DNA of 64,000 nucleotides from Nocardia aurantiaca (GTDB lineage Bacteria > Actinomycetota > Actinomycetes > Mycobacteriales > Mycobacteriaceae). The first letter of the stretch is position 1. Each line of letters starts with the position of its first letter. The stretch lies in assembly GCF_009708175.1 (NCBI RefSeq), contig NZ_WMBB01000003.1, forward strand, positions 496,001 through 560,000. The letters are read 5' to 3'. Under the pieces are notes generated by a model. The model saw only the letters and a list, made by a program, of their open reading frames with translations. It was not told the origin of the DNA and did no database searches. Below are positions 30,877-41,056 of this stretch, in pieces. The position numbers and the translations under genes were made by a program.

Positions 30877-32754
30877 TCAGTTGAGAGGGGCGTTCTTCCA
30901 CCACTTCAGGACCGGATCGATGCTGCCGGTGAGGCCGTCGGTGTACATGAGGTACTGGGTGCGATTGTTGTCGCCGGTGAAGGCGGTCACCAGGCGCGGG
31001 TGGCTGTCATTGGTGATCTGGTAGTTGGTGTAGGTTTTGCCGCCATTGGCGTCCTGCGACTTGGCGTCCGGGGTCAGGTCGCTCAGCACGGACTGCGCGT
31101 CGGCGGCCGAGGAGTAGGCGAAGATGCGGTAGAAGGGGTCGTTGTTATTGCCGCCGCCGTAGCAGCGCCACTGCACTTCCCAGTCGCCGAAGTCCGGTGT
31201 GCCGTCGGTGGCGTCGGTGGAGACCGGGGAGTCGGCGACCCAGCAGGTCGCGCCGTTGAAGCCCTTGCCGCCGGTCTTGACGGCGGGCAACAGCTTCGGG
31301 AACTCCTGCGCCGCGACCGACCAGTCGATCTGCTTGTCGTCGGCCGGCGCGGCGCCCGCCGTGGTGACCACGCTGGGCGCGGCCTTGGTTTTGCCACCGG
31401 CCTTGCTGCCCGCCGCGGCGACCACGACGATCACCACGATGAGCAGCACCACCGCCGCCAGCACGATGCCGACGATGAGTCCGGTATTGGATTTGTTCGG
31501 CGGCGTCGGCCGCGGCGCCGCGACCGGCGGGCGCTGCTGGCCCGGACTCGCGTAGGCGTAGGACGACGACTGGGTGTACTGAGCGGTCCCGTGCCCGGTG
31601 TAGTTGCCGGTCACCGGCTTGGGCGGGACCGAATTGACCTGCGTCGAAGCTGGATACGGCACGGCCGGGGACGGCGGCGCGGTGTGCGGGCGCGGCCCGG
31701 CGGTCGGCATGGGCGCGCCGGTCATCGGCATTCCGGTCGGAAGTGGGCCACCGGTCTGCATCGGGCCGCCCATCGGCATGGCGCCGCTCGTATACATAGG
31801 CATACCGGTCGGCATGGCACCGCTGGTCATGGGCGTAGCCACCTGGGTCGGCCCGGCGGTGTGCGGCATCACCGGCATGGGCGGCGCGGTGCGCTGCACC
31901 AGCGGCATGGCCGGTGCGCTCGGATGCGCGAGGGCGCGCCGGGCGGCGGCCGCGAAGTCGCTGCAGTTGGCGAAGCGGTCCTCGGGACGCTTGGCCATGG
32001 CCTTGGCGATCACCAGGTCCAGGCTCGGCGGCAGGCCGGAGCGCGAACCGCTCAGCGGCGGCGGCGGATTCTGCAGATGCCCCTGGATGACCGCGGCCGG
32101 ATTGGTGGCCGAGAACGGGCCCGAACCGGTGAACAGCCAGAACAGCGTGCACGCCAGCGAGTACTGGTCCGAGCGGCCGTCGAGCGCCGAACCGGTCAAC
32201 TGCTCCGGCGAGGCATAGGCCAGGGTCGCGGTGAACGTTCCCGTCTGGGTGAGGTGACCGCTGTCGTCACGCAGCCGCGCGATGCCGAAGTCGGTCAGGT
32301 ACACCCGCTCGCCCTTACCGCCGGTGGAGCGGGCCAGCAAGATATTGGCGGGCTTCACGTCCCGGTGCAGCACCTCGTTGCGGTGCGCGTAATCCAGGGC
32401 GTCGGCCATTTCGGCGACGATCTGCACGGCCCGTTCGGGCGGCAGCGTCTGCGGATTCACGCTGGCGGCGTCGATGCCGTCAATATATTGCATGGAGATC
32501 CACAGCTGGCCGTCCTCGAGCCCACGGTCGTAGACGGTGACGATGTTGTGGTGGTCCAACTGGGCGACCAGGTCGGCCTCGCGCTCGAAGCGGGCGCGGA
32601 CCTCCTTGTCGAAGACCATCTCCCGGTTCAGCAGCTTGAGCGCCGTCATCCGGGGCAGTCGCGGATGCTTGGCCAGGTACACCGAACCCATGCCACCCCG
32701 GCCGAGCTGCCGCTCGATGACATACCCTGCAAAAACGTCACCGTTGGACAGCAT
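30877..32754 (-). CDS. Ser/Thr kinase with extracytoplasmic two-Cys sensor domain
   Basis: A 625-residue paralogue of the neighbouring kinase. ATG 32754 has GGGAG six nt upstream; the longer frame is less likely. Active-site motifs are intact (HRDVKPANIL, TDFGIARL, ASPEQL). The linker (about 290-415) is Pro/Met/Gly repeat-rich (PTGMPMYTSGAMPMGGPM). A membrane helix (about 420-445) leads to a sensor with EFPKLLP, GATCWVAD, WEVQWRCYGG, YRIFAYSSAADAQSVL, YTNYQI, PRLVTAF and WWKNAPLN, collinear with that of the 28963 kinase. The two probably arose by duplication and sense related signals. No leader repeat precedes this copy. Confidence 0.93.
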   Translation of the reverse strand: MLSNGDVFAGYVIERQLGRGGMGSVYLAKHPRLPRMTALKLLNREMVFDKEVRARFEREADLVAQLDHHNIVTVYDRGLEDGQLWISMQYIDGIDAASVNPQTLPPERAVQIVAEMADALDYAHRNEVLHRDVKPANILLARSTGGKGERVYLTDFGIARLRDDSGHLTQTGTFTATLAYASPEQLTGSALDGRSDQYSLACTLFWLFTGSGPFSATNPAAVIQGHLQNPPPPLSGSRSGLPPSLDLVIAKAMAKRPEDRFANCSDFAAAARRALAHPSAPAMPLVQRTAPPMPVMPHTAGPTQVATPMTSGAMPTGMPMYTSGAMPMGGPMQTGGPLPTGMPMTGAPMPTAGPRPHTAPPSPAVPYPASTQVNSVPPKPVTGNYTGHGTAQYTQSSSYAYASPGQQRPPVAAPRPTPPNKSNTGLIVGIVLAAVVLLIVVIVVVAAAGSKAGGKTKAAPSVVTTAGAAPADDKQIDWSVAAQEFPKLLPAVKTGGKGFNGATCWVADSPVSTDATDGTPDFGDWEVQWRCYGGGNNNDPFYRIFAYSSAADAQSVLSDLTPDAKSQDANGGKTYTNYQITNDSHPRLVTAFTGDNNRTQYLMYTDGLTGSIDPVLKWWKNAPLN

Positions 32755-32979
32755 GACGATCTCCCACTTCCCACTCCGTGTGCCGGGACCCACCAGCGCG
32801 CGAGGTACCACAGACGATCGATGTGATCGTGTCGGGCCGATCCGAAAACACCGAAACTGTAGCCGATTCGCGGCCTACCGAACTATCTACGCCGAGCCCG
32901 CTTACGCAACACTCAATGTTTGCTTGCAACCCTGGATGACGCGGCGTGCGGTGTCGGGGGTCGGCGATACGCTGGCCGC

Positions 32980-33750
32980 ATGCGCATTGGAGCTCACGTC
33001 CGAATGGACAGCGACCCGATCGGCTTCGGCGAGAAGCTGGGGGCCGATGTCATCCAGATGTTCGTGGTGGATCCGCAGAGCTGGGACAAGCCCGCACCGC
33101 ACCCGCGGGCCGAGGAGATCAAGGCCAGCGATATCGATCTGGTGGTGCACTCGTCCTATCAGATCAATGTGGCCAGCCTGAACAACCGGCTGCGCATGCC
33201 CTCGCGCAACGCGGTGGCGCAGCAGGCCGAGGCGGCGGCCGAGCTGGGGGCGTTCGGGCTGGTGGTGCACGGCGGCCACGTGCGCTCGGACGAGGAGATG
33301 GCGGAGGGATTCGTCAACTGGCGCAAGCTGTTCGAGCGGCAGGCGGACAAGGGCGGGTTCCCGGTGCCCATCCTCATCGAGAACACGGCCGGCGGAAACC
33401 ACGCCATGGCCAGGCATTTCGACAATATCGGGCGGCTATGGGACGCGGTCGGCGACTTCGGGGCCGGATTCTGCCTGGACACCTGCCACGCCTGGGCGGG
33501 CGGTGAGGAGCTGGTCGGCATCGTGGAGCGGATCAAGCAGATCACCGGGCGCATTGACCTGGTGCACCTGAACTCCTCACGGGACGCCTTCGACTCGGGT
33601 GCGGACCGGCACGCGAATTTCGCCGACGGGACCATTGATCCGCAGCTGCTGGCCGAAGTGTGCCGCACCGCCGGGGCCCCGGTGATTCTGGAGACCCCGG
33701 CCGAGGGTGTCGCCGACGACCTGGCCTATCTGAGGGAACACGTCGGCTGA
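32980..33750 (+). CDS. nfo: Endonuclease IV (AP endonuclease family 2)
   Basis: A 256-residue TIM-barrel DNA repair enzyme that cuts 5' of abasic sites using three zinc ions. It is strongly like mycobacterial End: GADVIQMFVVDPQSW, VHSSYQINVAS, GLVVHGGHV, PILIENTAGG, GFCLDTCHAWAGG, LVHLNSSRDAFDSGADRH, PVILETPAEG. The metal-binding His, Glu and Asp residues of these blocks are all present. Start ATG 32980; an in-frame extension upstream is possible but adds nothing conserved. Stands alone between the kinase (divergent) and the CoA-transferase gene. Confidence 0.93.
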   Translation: MRIGAHVRMDSDPIGFGEKLGADVIQMFVVDPQSWDKPAPHPRAEEIKASDIDLVVHSSYQINVASLNNRLRMPSRNAVAQQAEAAAELGAFGLVVHGGHVRSDEEMAEGFVNWRKLFERQADKGGFPVPILIENTAGGNHAMARHFDNIGRLWDAVGDFGAGFCLDTCHAWAGGEELVGIVERIKQITGRIDLVHLNSSRDAFDSGADRHANFADGTIDPQLLAEVCRTAGAPVILETPAEGVADDLAYLREHVG

Positions 33751-34037
33751 GGCCTTCCGATCCGCTGACCCTGAACCTGTTTCGGCGGACGCGCCGCTCG
33801 GACTCACGGCCCGGCACAACTCGATGCTCGTCGGTCGCGGTGCACCTGCGCACACCGTGAACCGATGGCCGGCCGACGCCATGACAACTCTCACCTCTCC
33901 CGATGTCGCACCGGCTCTGCTCTTCGTCCTCCGCTTCGCTCCGCGCTCCACCAGCCCCGCACTCCGGCCTCCCCGCGCTCGGCCCGAACCTGTGGGTGTC
34001 TGTCCCACGGCGCGGGTGTCTAGGCCAGACTGTGGGC

Positions 34038-35249
34038 ATGGATATTCGGCCGCTGGATGGCGTGCGGGTGTTGGAGCTCGGTAACTATGTCGCGGCGCCG
34101 ACGGCCGGGCGGATACTCGGGGACTTCGGGGCCGAGGTGATCAAGGTCGAACGGCCGAAAACCGGTGATGAGCTGCGGAATTGGCGGCTGTACGGCGGGA
34201 ATACCTCGATGCTGTACCGGACTGTCAACCGGAACAAGAAGTCGATCACGCTGGATCTGCGCACCGAGGCCGGGCGCGGGATCGTGCTGGAGCTGCTCGA
34301 GCACTGCGATGTGCTGCTGGAGAACTTCCGCCCCGGAATGCTCGAGAAGTGGGGGCTCGGGCCCGAGGTACTGAACGAGGTCAATCCGAATCTGGTGATC
34401 ACGCGCATCTCCGCGTACGGGCAGACCGGTCCGCTCGCGCAGCGCCCAGGCTTCGCTGCGGTGGCCGAGGCGGTCGGCGGGTTGCGCGAACTCGTGGGCG
34501 ATCCGGACCGGCCACCGGTGCGCGTCGGCGTGTCCATCGGCGATTCCATTGCGGGGATCTACGCCGCCTTCGGCACCGTCATGGCACTCTTCCAGCGCGA
34601 ACGGGTGCAGCGGGTTCCCTTGGAGCAGCGCGTCATCGACGTCGCGCTGAACGAATCCATCCTCTCGGTCATGGAATCGCTGGTGCCCGATTATCTGGCG
34701 TACGGCATCAACCGCGAGCGCGTGGGCGGTCGCATGGAGGGCATCGCGCCCAGCAACGCCTACCCGTGCAGCGACGGCACCAGCATCATCATCGGCGGCA
34801 ATGGCGACGCCATCTTCCAGCGGTACATGCAGGTCATCGGCCGTCCCGATCTCGCCGCCGATCCGGAGCTGCAGGACAACGCCGGTCGCTGGCGCCACCG
34901 CGAGCGGCTGGACGCCTCGATCGCCGAATGGACGCGGGTGCACACCCGCGCGGAGGCGCTGCGGGTGCTGGAGGCGGCCGCGATTCCGTGCGGCCCCATC
35001 TACACGGCCGCCGATATCGTCACCGATGAACAGTACAAGGCGCGCAATATGATCCAGCCCTTCCGGGTGGACGTGGGCGAGCCGGAGCCCCGGGAGGTCG
35101 GTTTCCCGGGCATCGTCCCCGTCATCGGCGGACAATCGCTGCCCATCCGCAATGTCGGTCCCGACCTCGGCGAGCACACCCGCGAGGTGCTCTCCGGCCT
35201 GCTCGGCATGACCGACGCCGATATCGATGCCCTGGAGGCGAACTCATGA
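34038..35249 (+). CDS. CaiB/BaiF family III CoA-transferase
   Basis: A 403-residue protein from ATG 34038. Typical N-terminus LDGVRVLELGNYVAAPTAGRILGDFGAEVIKVERP, then RNKKSITLDLRTEAGRGIVLELLEHCDVLLENFRPGMLEKWGLG with the catalytic-Asp segment (LENFRPG follows it), and ISAYGQTGPLAQRPGF. It moves CoA between a donor thioester and an acid. Its gene overlaps the next by ATGA, so it is coupled to an HMG-CoA-lyase-like enzyme. The pair suggests degradation of a branched or hydroxylated dicarboxylic acid (as in itaconate or leucine routes), which is inference. Confidence 0.92.
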   Translation: MDIRPLDGVRVLELGNYVAAPTAGRILGDFGAEVIKVERPKTGDELRNWRLYGGNTSMLYRTVNRNKKSITLDLRTEAGRGIVLELLEHCDVLLENFRPGMLEKWGLGPEVLNEVNPNLVITRISAYGQTGPLAQRPGFAAVAEAVGGLRELVGDPDRPPVRVGVSIGDSIAGIYAAFGTVMALFQRERVQRVPLEQRVIDVALNESILSVMESLVPDYLAYGINRERVGGRMEGIAPSNAYPCSDGTSIIIGGNGDAIFQRYMQVIGRPDLAADPELQDNAGRWRHRERLDASIAEWTRVHTRAEALRVLEAAAIPCGPIYTAADIVTDEQYKARNMIQPFRVDVGEPEPREVGFPGIVPVIGGQSLPIRNVGPDLGEHTREVLSGLLGMTDADIDALEANS

Positions 35250-36169
35250 CCCTGCGGGATGTCACGCTGCGCGATGGTTTGCAGCTCACCGGGAAGGTCC
35301 TGCCCACCGAGCGCAAGGTGCGGATCGCCCGCCAACTGCTTGCGCTGGGCGTGCCGGAGCTGGAGATCGGATCCATGGCGCGGCCGGATCTGGTGCCGCC
35401 CATGGCCAATACCCTCGAGCTGGTCGCGCAGCTGACGCCCGCGGAACTGGAGCGCTGCTGGGTGTGGGTGGCCACGCCGCGGCACGTGGCCAGGGCCGCC
35501 GAGGCGGGCGTGCGCAATTTCCAGTACTGCTTCTCGGTGTCGGACGCGCACAACAAGGCCAATATCGGCCGCACCACCGAGGACAGCCTGGCCGCCATGC
35601 CCGAGGCGGTCCGCCTCGCGGCGGAAGCGGGCGGGCGCATTCAGCTCTGCCTGGCAACAGCCTTCACCTGTCCGTTCGACGGGTCCGTGGATCCGGCGCG
35701 GGTGCTGGCCATCGCCACCGATCCGCGCACCGCCGGGTCGGCGGACATCGTGATCGCCGATACCCTCGGCCAGGCGCATCCGGGTCAGGTCGGAGCCCTG
35801 GTGGGTGCGGTGGCCGAGACCGGGCACTGGGGGACGGCGGAGCACCGCATCGTCTTCCACGGCCACGACACCTGGGGCATGGGCGTCGCGAATTCGCTCG
35901 CGGCCTTGGCCGCCGGTGCGGCGGTGGTGGACGGTTCGCTCGGCGGACTGGGCGGCTGCCCGTTCGCGCCGGGCGCATCCGGGAACACCTCGAGCGAGGA
36001 CCTGTTGTTCGCCACCCGCCCGGAATGGCTTACGCCGCTTGTGTTGTCGGATCTGGTGCGGCTTTCCGAGGAGTTGCTGAAAGAACTCGGCGAGCCCAAT
36101 CGATCACGGACGGCCGAGGGCGCGAGGTCCAAAGCCGAAGCGTTCGAATGGGTAATTGCCGCTCGCTGA
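35246..36169 (+). CDS. HMG-CoA lyase-like aldolase
   Basis: A 307-residue DRE-TIM metalloenzyme. TLRDGLQ carries the catalytic Arg/Asp at the first strand; further motifs are ELEIGSMARPDLVPPMANT, NFQYCFSVSDAHNKANIGRT, CPFDGSVDP, FHGHDTWGMGVANSLAAL (metal-binding His pair) and GGLGGCPFAPGASGN, the HMG-CoA-lyase signature with its Cys. It should cleave a 3-hydroxy-3-methylacyl-CoA or citramalyl-CoA-like compound. Overlaps the CoA-transferase gene by 4 nt, so product and substrate are probably linked. Confidence 0.88.
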   Translation: MTLRDVTLRDGLQLTGKVLPTERKVRIARQLLALGVPELEIGSMARPDLVPPMANTLELVAQLTPAELERCWVWVATPRHVARAAEAGVRNFQYCFSVSDAHNKANIGRTTEDSLAAMPEAVRLAAEAGGRIQLCLATAFTCPFDGSVDPARVLAIATDPRTAGSADIVIADTLGQAHPGQVGALVGAVAETGHWGTAEHRIVFHGHDTWGMGVANSLAALAAGAAVVDGSLGGLGGCPFAPGASGNTSSEDLLFATRPEWLTPLVLSDLVRLSEELLKELGEPNRSRTAEGARSKAEAFEWVIAAR

Positions 36170-36184
36170 GCAATTCGCGGACAA

Positions 36185-36430
36185 TTAGCCAGCGTGCGCG
36201 TCGGCCCTCAGCTTGAGCAATACCAACCCGGCGGTGCAGGCGAGAATCAGTCCGGCGACGGTGATTTCGACGCGTAGCCCGGCAATGCCGAGAACCGCGC
36301 CGGTGAGCCCTCCCAGGAAGATCAGCCAGGCGACGGCGCGGGCCAGAATTGCCGACATCCGCAGCCCGGAGGCCGCGGGGTCTCCCGCGCGCGCCGACGT
36401 GCGCAGCGGAGATGCCGAGAATGCACCCAT
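36185..36430 (-). CDS. Small two-helix membrane protein
   Basis: An 81-residue protein. ATG 36430 is preferred because GAGGAG lies 6 nt upstream. After a polar N-terminus (AFSASPLRTSARAGDPAASG) it has two hydrophobic helices, MSAILARAVAWLIFLGGLTG and VEITVAGLILACTAGLVLL. No family recognised. Convergent with the lyase gene, 15 nt from its end. Confidence 0.6.
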   Translation of the reverse strand: MGAFSASPLRTSARAGDPAASGLRMSAILARAVAWLIFLGGLTGAVLGIAGLRVEITVAGLILACTAGLVLLKLRADAHAG

Positions 36431-36733
36431 CATCCACTCCTCGATGACGCCCGCCGGGTCTCGCGATTCTTCGGCGCGCCCCTCGGCTAATTTCGAGCGT
36501 CTCACGTGTAACTTTGGACACACATTACGGCTCGGCAACGGAAAGTCCAGACGACACGTACGCAAAACGCGCCGAGTTTACTAATTCGATATCTGAATCA
36601 TCGCTGTTTGAGATATTTCCGAGACCTACGGAATCGCCTGCGCCCTCGCGTGATCGAACCGACCACCCGCCTGGCCCCGCCTCGCAGCCTCCGTTAGGGT
36701 GAGCCCACTCGACACGAATCAGGAGTGCCACCA
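36431..36733. other. Divergent intergenic region, relatively AT-rich
   Basis: 303 nt between a small membrane protein gene and a lipoprotein-like gene. Base composition is lower in GC than its neighbours between about 36510 and 36640. No gene recognised; probably promoters for both sides. Confidence 0.4.
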
Positions 36734-37216
36734 ATGGACGGCAGCAACGCCGGCGCGGACGAGCGCGCGGTCACCCCGCTGCGCCACCTGCCCAAGCCTG
36801 TGGCGGGCGCCGCCGCGGCGGTCGGCGCGGTGTCGGCCGGGCTCATTCTCCTCGGCGCCTGTGGCATAGGCCACGATGACACCTACGTTGCTCCCCCGCC
36901 CATCAGCGCGGATCTGCAAGCGGCACCGTCAACTTCGACGAAGAGCGGTTCCAGCACCACCCCCGGCGTCATCATCCCGCCGTCCCCCACCTGGCGAGTA
37001 GCCGCCGACATGCCCTCCCGGCGCGCCCCCATCTCCACCGTCACCGCGACCCCGGAGGACCCGGCCGCGGACCCGAGCGCGAGCGCCCGCACGACGCCGT
37101 CGCGCCCGACCACCACCGAAAGCACGCGCCCCACAACCGAACTCCCGGCCACCACGGTTCCGGCGACCACCCTCGCGACCACAGATCACGCGGCCTCCGA
37201 CGACTCCGACGGGTGA
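36734..37216 (+). CDS. Putative lipoprotein, Thr/Pro-rich
   Basis: A 160-residue protein from ATG 36734 (AGGAG 8 nt upstream). After a short charged N-terminus and VAGAAAAVGAVSAGLILLGAC it has a lipobox-like LGAC with Cys near residue 44, so it may be lipidated, although the n-region is long. The remainder is Ser/Thr/Pro-rich low complexity (TTESTRPTTELPATTVPATT), typical of cell-wall-spanning, possibly glycosylated stalks. No domain recognised. Confidence 0.65.
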   Translation: MDGSNAGADERAVTPLRHLPKPVAGAAAAVGAVSAGLILLGACGIGHDDTYVAPPPISADLQAAPSTSTKSGSSTTPGVIIPPSPTWRVAADMPSRRAPISTVTATPEDPAADPSASARTTPSRPTTTESTRPTTELPATTVPATTLATTDHAASDDSDG

Positions 37217-37250
37217 CCCGGTCGGTCGCTGCGGGCAATGGCCCGGCGGG

Positions 37251-38351
37251 TCACCAGTCGCCGTCTTCGACCAGTGTGCCCTTCGTGTCGCCGAGCTGAT
37301 GGACCTGACCGGGAGTCGGGTCCTGCCAGGGTTCGTGGTCGTCGCCCAGCCAATCCCCGACCGGGACCACTGCCGCGAGCGAGGCGGCCGGGGCCAGATC
37401 CGTTGCGTCCGAGTCGAAGTAGTCGAACCAGGGTAGGCCCGCCTCGGTGTAGGCCTTACGGTCGACCGGGGACGGGGGCGCGGCCTCGCCGGTGATCCGG
37501 CGCCAGTCGGGCGGGGTCACCAAATGGACGAAGATGCGGCCGGAGGGGTTGGTGGCCCAATCCGCCAGGGCGCGCTCGTCTTTGTAGATCTCCTGCCGCA
37601 TGGTGCCGCCGACGCCGAGCCCCATCGCGACAGCCGGACGGCTCGACCTCGCGCGCGCGGATCGCTCGAGCCCGCCACTGCCCGGCGCGGGCGGCGGCGC
37701 CCCGTAGCCCGGCGGCATGGCGCCGCCCGGGGCGGGCATGCCCTGCGGCGGCAGGGACAGCGGGACGGGAGTCTCCCCGTGCGAGATCGCCCGCACCCGT
37801 TCGCGATCCTCCTCCATCGCCTTGCGCCAGCGCGCGAGTTCGACCTCGTTCAGTGCGAAGTTCTGGAGCTGAATGCCGCCGTGGGTCTCCTCGCCGGTGA
37901 CCTGGCCCTCCACCGTCGCACCCGATCCCAGTGGTACCGCGACGAATTGGCGGATGGTGCCCTTGCCGGAGTTGATACCGTCCAGCCACGGCTGCTTGGG
38001 CAGCACCACATAGTTCTGCGGGTCGCGGGCCAGGCGATCACTCCACGGCTTCCCGGAGACCGCGCACACCTTGCCCACGCCGATCTGCAGCGCCGCAGGC
38101 TCTTTCGCGGAGAACGACAGCCACATCGCCTCCCGCAGATACATGGGCAGCATGACGCCGCCGCGCTTGCTCCATTCCTCGGGCACCGAGTCCGCGTAGT
38201 CCGCCACCCGCCGGACCGGGAAATCTCCCAGCCCGGGCGGCAAGGGATGCGTCCCCTGCTCGGGCAGTCTCAGCGTGCGAATGAACCGCACTCCCACCCC
38301 ACCGGGCAACACCAGGGTGTTCCCGTCCAGCCGTACTGCCTCTCCTCCCAT
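37251..38351 (-). CDS. Conserved actinobacterial protein of unknown function
   Basis: A 366-residue protein if started at ATG 38351; several GTG codons 10-60 nt upstream are also possible, and the start is unsure. Blocks recalled from Streptomyces and mycobacterial homologues: MLPMYLREAMWLSF, LQIGVGKVCAVSGKPWSDRL, NYVVLPKQPWLDGINSGKGTIRQFVAVPLG, VEGQVTGEETHGGIQLQ. A Pro/Gly linker (about 205-250) separates a second part ending in acidic GDDHEPWQDPTPGQV. No membrane helix. Its function is not known to me. Confidence 0.75.
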   Translation of the reverse strand: MGGEAVRLDGNTLVLPGGVGVRFIRTLRLPEQGTHPLPPGLGDFPVRRVADYADSVPEEWSKRGGVMLPMYLREAMWLSFSAKEPAALQIGVGKVCAVSGKPWSDRLARDPQNYVVLPKQPWLDGINSGKGTIRQFVAVPLGSGATVEGQVTGEETHGGIQLQNFALNEVELARWRKAMEEDRERVRAISHGETPVPLSLPPQGMPAPGGAMPPGYGAPPPAPGSGGLERSARARSSRPAVAMGLGVGGTMRQEIYKDERALADWATNPSGRIFVHLVTPPDWRRITGEAAPPSPVDRKAYTEAGLPWFDYFDSDATDLAPAASLAAVVPVGDWLGDDHEPWQDPTPGQVHQLGDTKGTLVEDGDW

Positions 38352-38540
38352 GCTCCGCACCCTACGCCCGCTCCGCACCTCCCCGACACCGAAATTCGAC
38401 CTTCGCACCCCCAATCCACCGCCGCCAGAAGACGAATGCCGAGAACCCTCCCGCGCCGGTAGGTTCTCGTGGGTCGCACGCGTGAGTGCGCGCCGCGGAA
38501 CCGCTCGGCGGGGACGCGAGCTGACGTCGGGTGGAAATGG

Positions 38541-38573
38541 CTGCGCCCCGCTCCGATCCGGAGCGGGGCGCAG
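38541..38573 (-). terminator. Terminator after the acyl-CoA dehydrogenase operon
   Basis: CTGCGCCCCGCTCCG (38541-38555) pairs perfectly with CGGAGCGGGGCGCAG (38559-38573) around a 3-nt loop, a 15-bp stem placed 15 nt beyond the acyl-CoA dehydrogenase stop. No T-run, as usual in actinobacteria. Confidence 0.85.
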
Positions 38574-38588
38574 CGTCAGCCGGACGAG

Positions 38589-39716
38589 TCAGAACTCCAC
38601 GAGGGTGTAGTCGCCCACGCGGTCGCTCAGAACGCGCAGATGTTCGAGGTCGCTGCCCAGGGTGCGGGCGATGGCGGTGAGGCGGGCCACGTAGTGACTG
38701 ACCGGGTATTCGGTGGTGATGCCGATGCCGCCGTGCATCTGGATGGACTCCTGGCCGATATGGCGGGCGGAGCGGCCGACCTGGAGCCGGGCCCGGGAGG
38801 CCGCGACCTGGTCGGCGGAGCCGTCGGCGACGGCGGCGGTGGCGTACAGGCTCATGGAGCGGGCCAGTTCCAGCGACACGTACATATTGGCGGCACGCTG
38901 GGTGAGGGCCTGGAACTTGGACAGCGTGACGCCGAACTGCTTGCGCGTCTTCAGATAGTCGGTGGTCAGCCGCATGGCCTCCTCCATCGCACCGAGCGAT
39001 TCGGCACACAGGCTCGCCTGCGCCGCCACCGTGACCGCGTCCACCACCGGTTGGGCGTCACCGCCCGCACCGAGGAGTTCGGCCGCGGCGGAGGCGAATT
39101 CGATCTGCGCGCCGCGACGCTCGTCGAAGGTGCGGTAGGCGGTGCGGGTGACGCCCTCGGCGTCCGCCGCCAGCAGGAACAGGCCGACGCCACCGCCGGG
39201 GAGGGCGGCGCTGACGACCAGCTGGTCGGCGCAGTCACCGTGCGGAACCGGGTTCTTGACGCCGGTGATCCGGTAGGCGTCGCCGTCCGGGATCGCGGCG
39301 GTGGCGAGTTCGGTTGCGGGCCATCGGGTGCCGGGTTCCTCATGCGCGAACGCCAGCAGCGTCTCCCCGCCGACCAGCGCGGGCAGCACCCGCTGCCGCT
39401 GTTCGGCGGTACCGGCGCGGGCCACCAGCCCGCCGGGGACGAGCACGGCGTCGAGGAGGGGTTCGGGCGCGTTGCGGCGGCCGATCTCCTCCATGACCAC
39501 CATGGTCTCGACCGGCCCGGCGCCGACGCCGCCGTCCTCCTCGTCGAAAGCCAGTCCGAGGACGCCCAATTCGGCGAGCTGACGCCAGACGTCGCGGCTC
39601 CAGCCGAGATCGGTGTCGGTGACCTTCAGGCGGGTCTCCGGGTCGTAGGCGCGGCCCAGCAGATCCCGGACCGTGTCACGCAGCATGACCTGTTCATCGG
39701 TGAGTTCGAAATCCAT
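38589..39716 (-). CDS. Acyl-CoA dehydrogenase (beta-type subunit)
   Basis: A 375-residue FAD-dependent dehydrogenase of the FadE group: MDFELTDEQVMLRDTVRDLL, EDGGVGAGPVETMVVMEEIGR, TRKQFGVTLSKFQALTQRAANMY, QMHGGIGITTEYPVSHYVARL. It lies 9 nt after another, dissimilar acyl-CoA dehydrogenase gene, and such adjacent pairs often form alpha2beta2 enzymes in Mycobacteriales (steroid side-chain FadEs). A heteromeric partner role is therefore likely, though the substrate is unknown. Confidence 0.9.
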   Translation of the reverse strand: MDFELTDEQVMLRDTVRDLLGRAYDPETRLKVTDTDLGWSRDVWRQLAELGVLGLAFDEEDGGVGAGPVETMVVMEEIGRRNAPEPLLDAVLVPGGLVARAGTAEQRQRVLPALVGGETLLAFAHEEPGTRWPATELATAAIPDGDAYRITGVKNPVPHGDCADQLVVSAALPGGGVGLFLLAADAEGVTRTAYRTFDERRGAQIEFASAAAELLGAGGDAQPVVDAVTVAAQASLCAESLGAMEEAMRLTTDYLKTRKQFGVTLSKFQALTQRAANMYVSLELARSMSLYATAAVADGSADQVAASRARLQVGRSARHIGQESIQMHGGIGITTEYPVSHYVARLTAIARTLGSDLEHLRVLSDRVGDYTLVEF

Positions 39717-39725
39717 GGCGGCGGC

Positions 39726-40895
<1,170 letters not shown>

Positions 40896-41056
40896 TGCTT
40901 CTCCCGAGCGTCGCTGTGATGTCGCCATCAAACCTACCCCCCGGTAATGATCCGGCCGTCACCCGGATCGCACCGGCCGGGCGGCTCGCCGGGGCGACGT
41001 CCGGGCCGAGCTGGTACGTTGCCGTGGAATCCACACCCGACGCAGGAGCAGCACGA

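Noticed and set aside
31690..31870. Repetitive DNA resembling a short-repeat array
   Set aside because: It encodes the Pro/Met/Gly-rich linker of the kinase in frame; units are irregular and have no CRISPR-like spacers.
33770..34037. Sixth copy of the leader element before the CoA-transferase gene
   Set aside because: Shares only short CCGCTTCGCTCCG-like words; neither outer nor inner helix can be formed.
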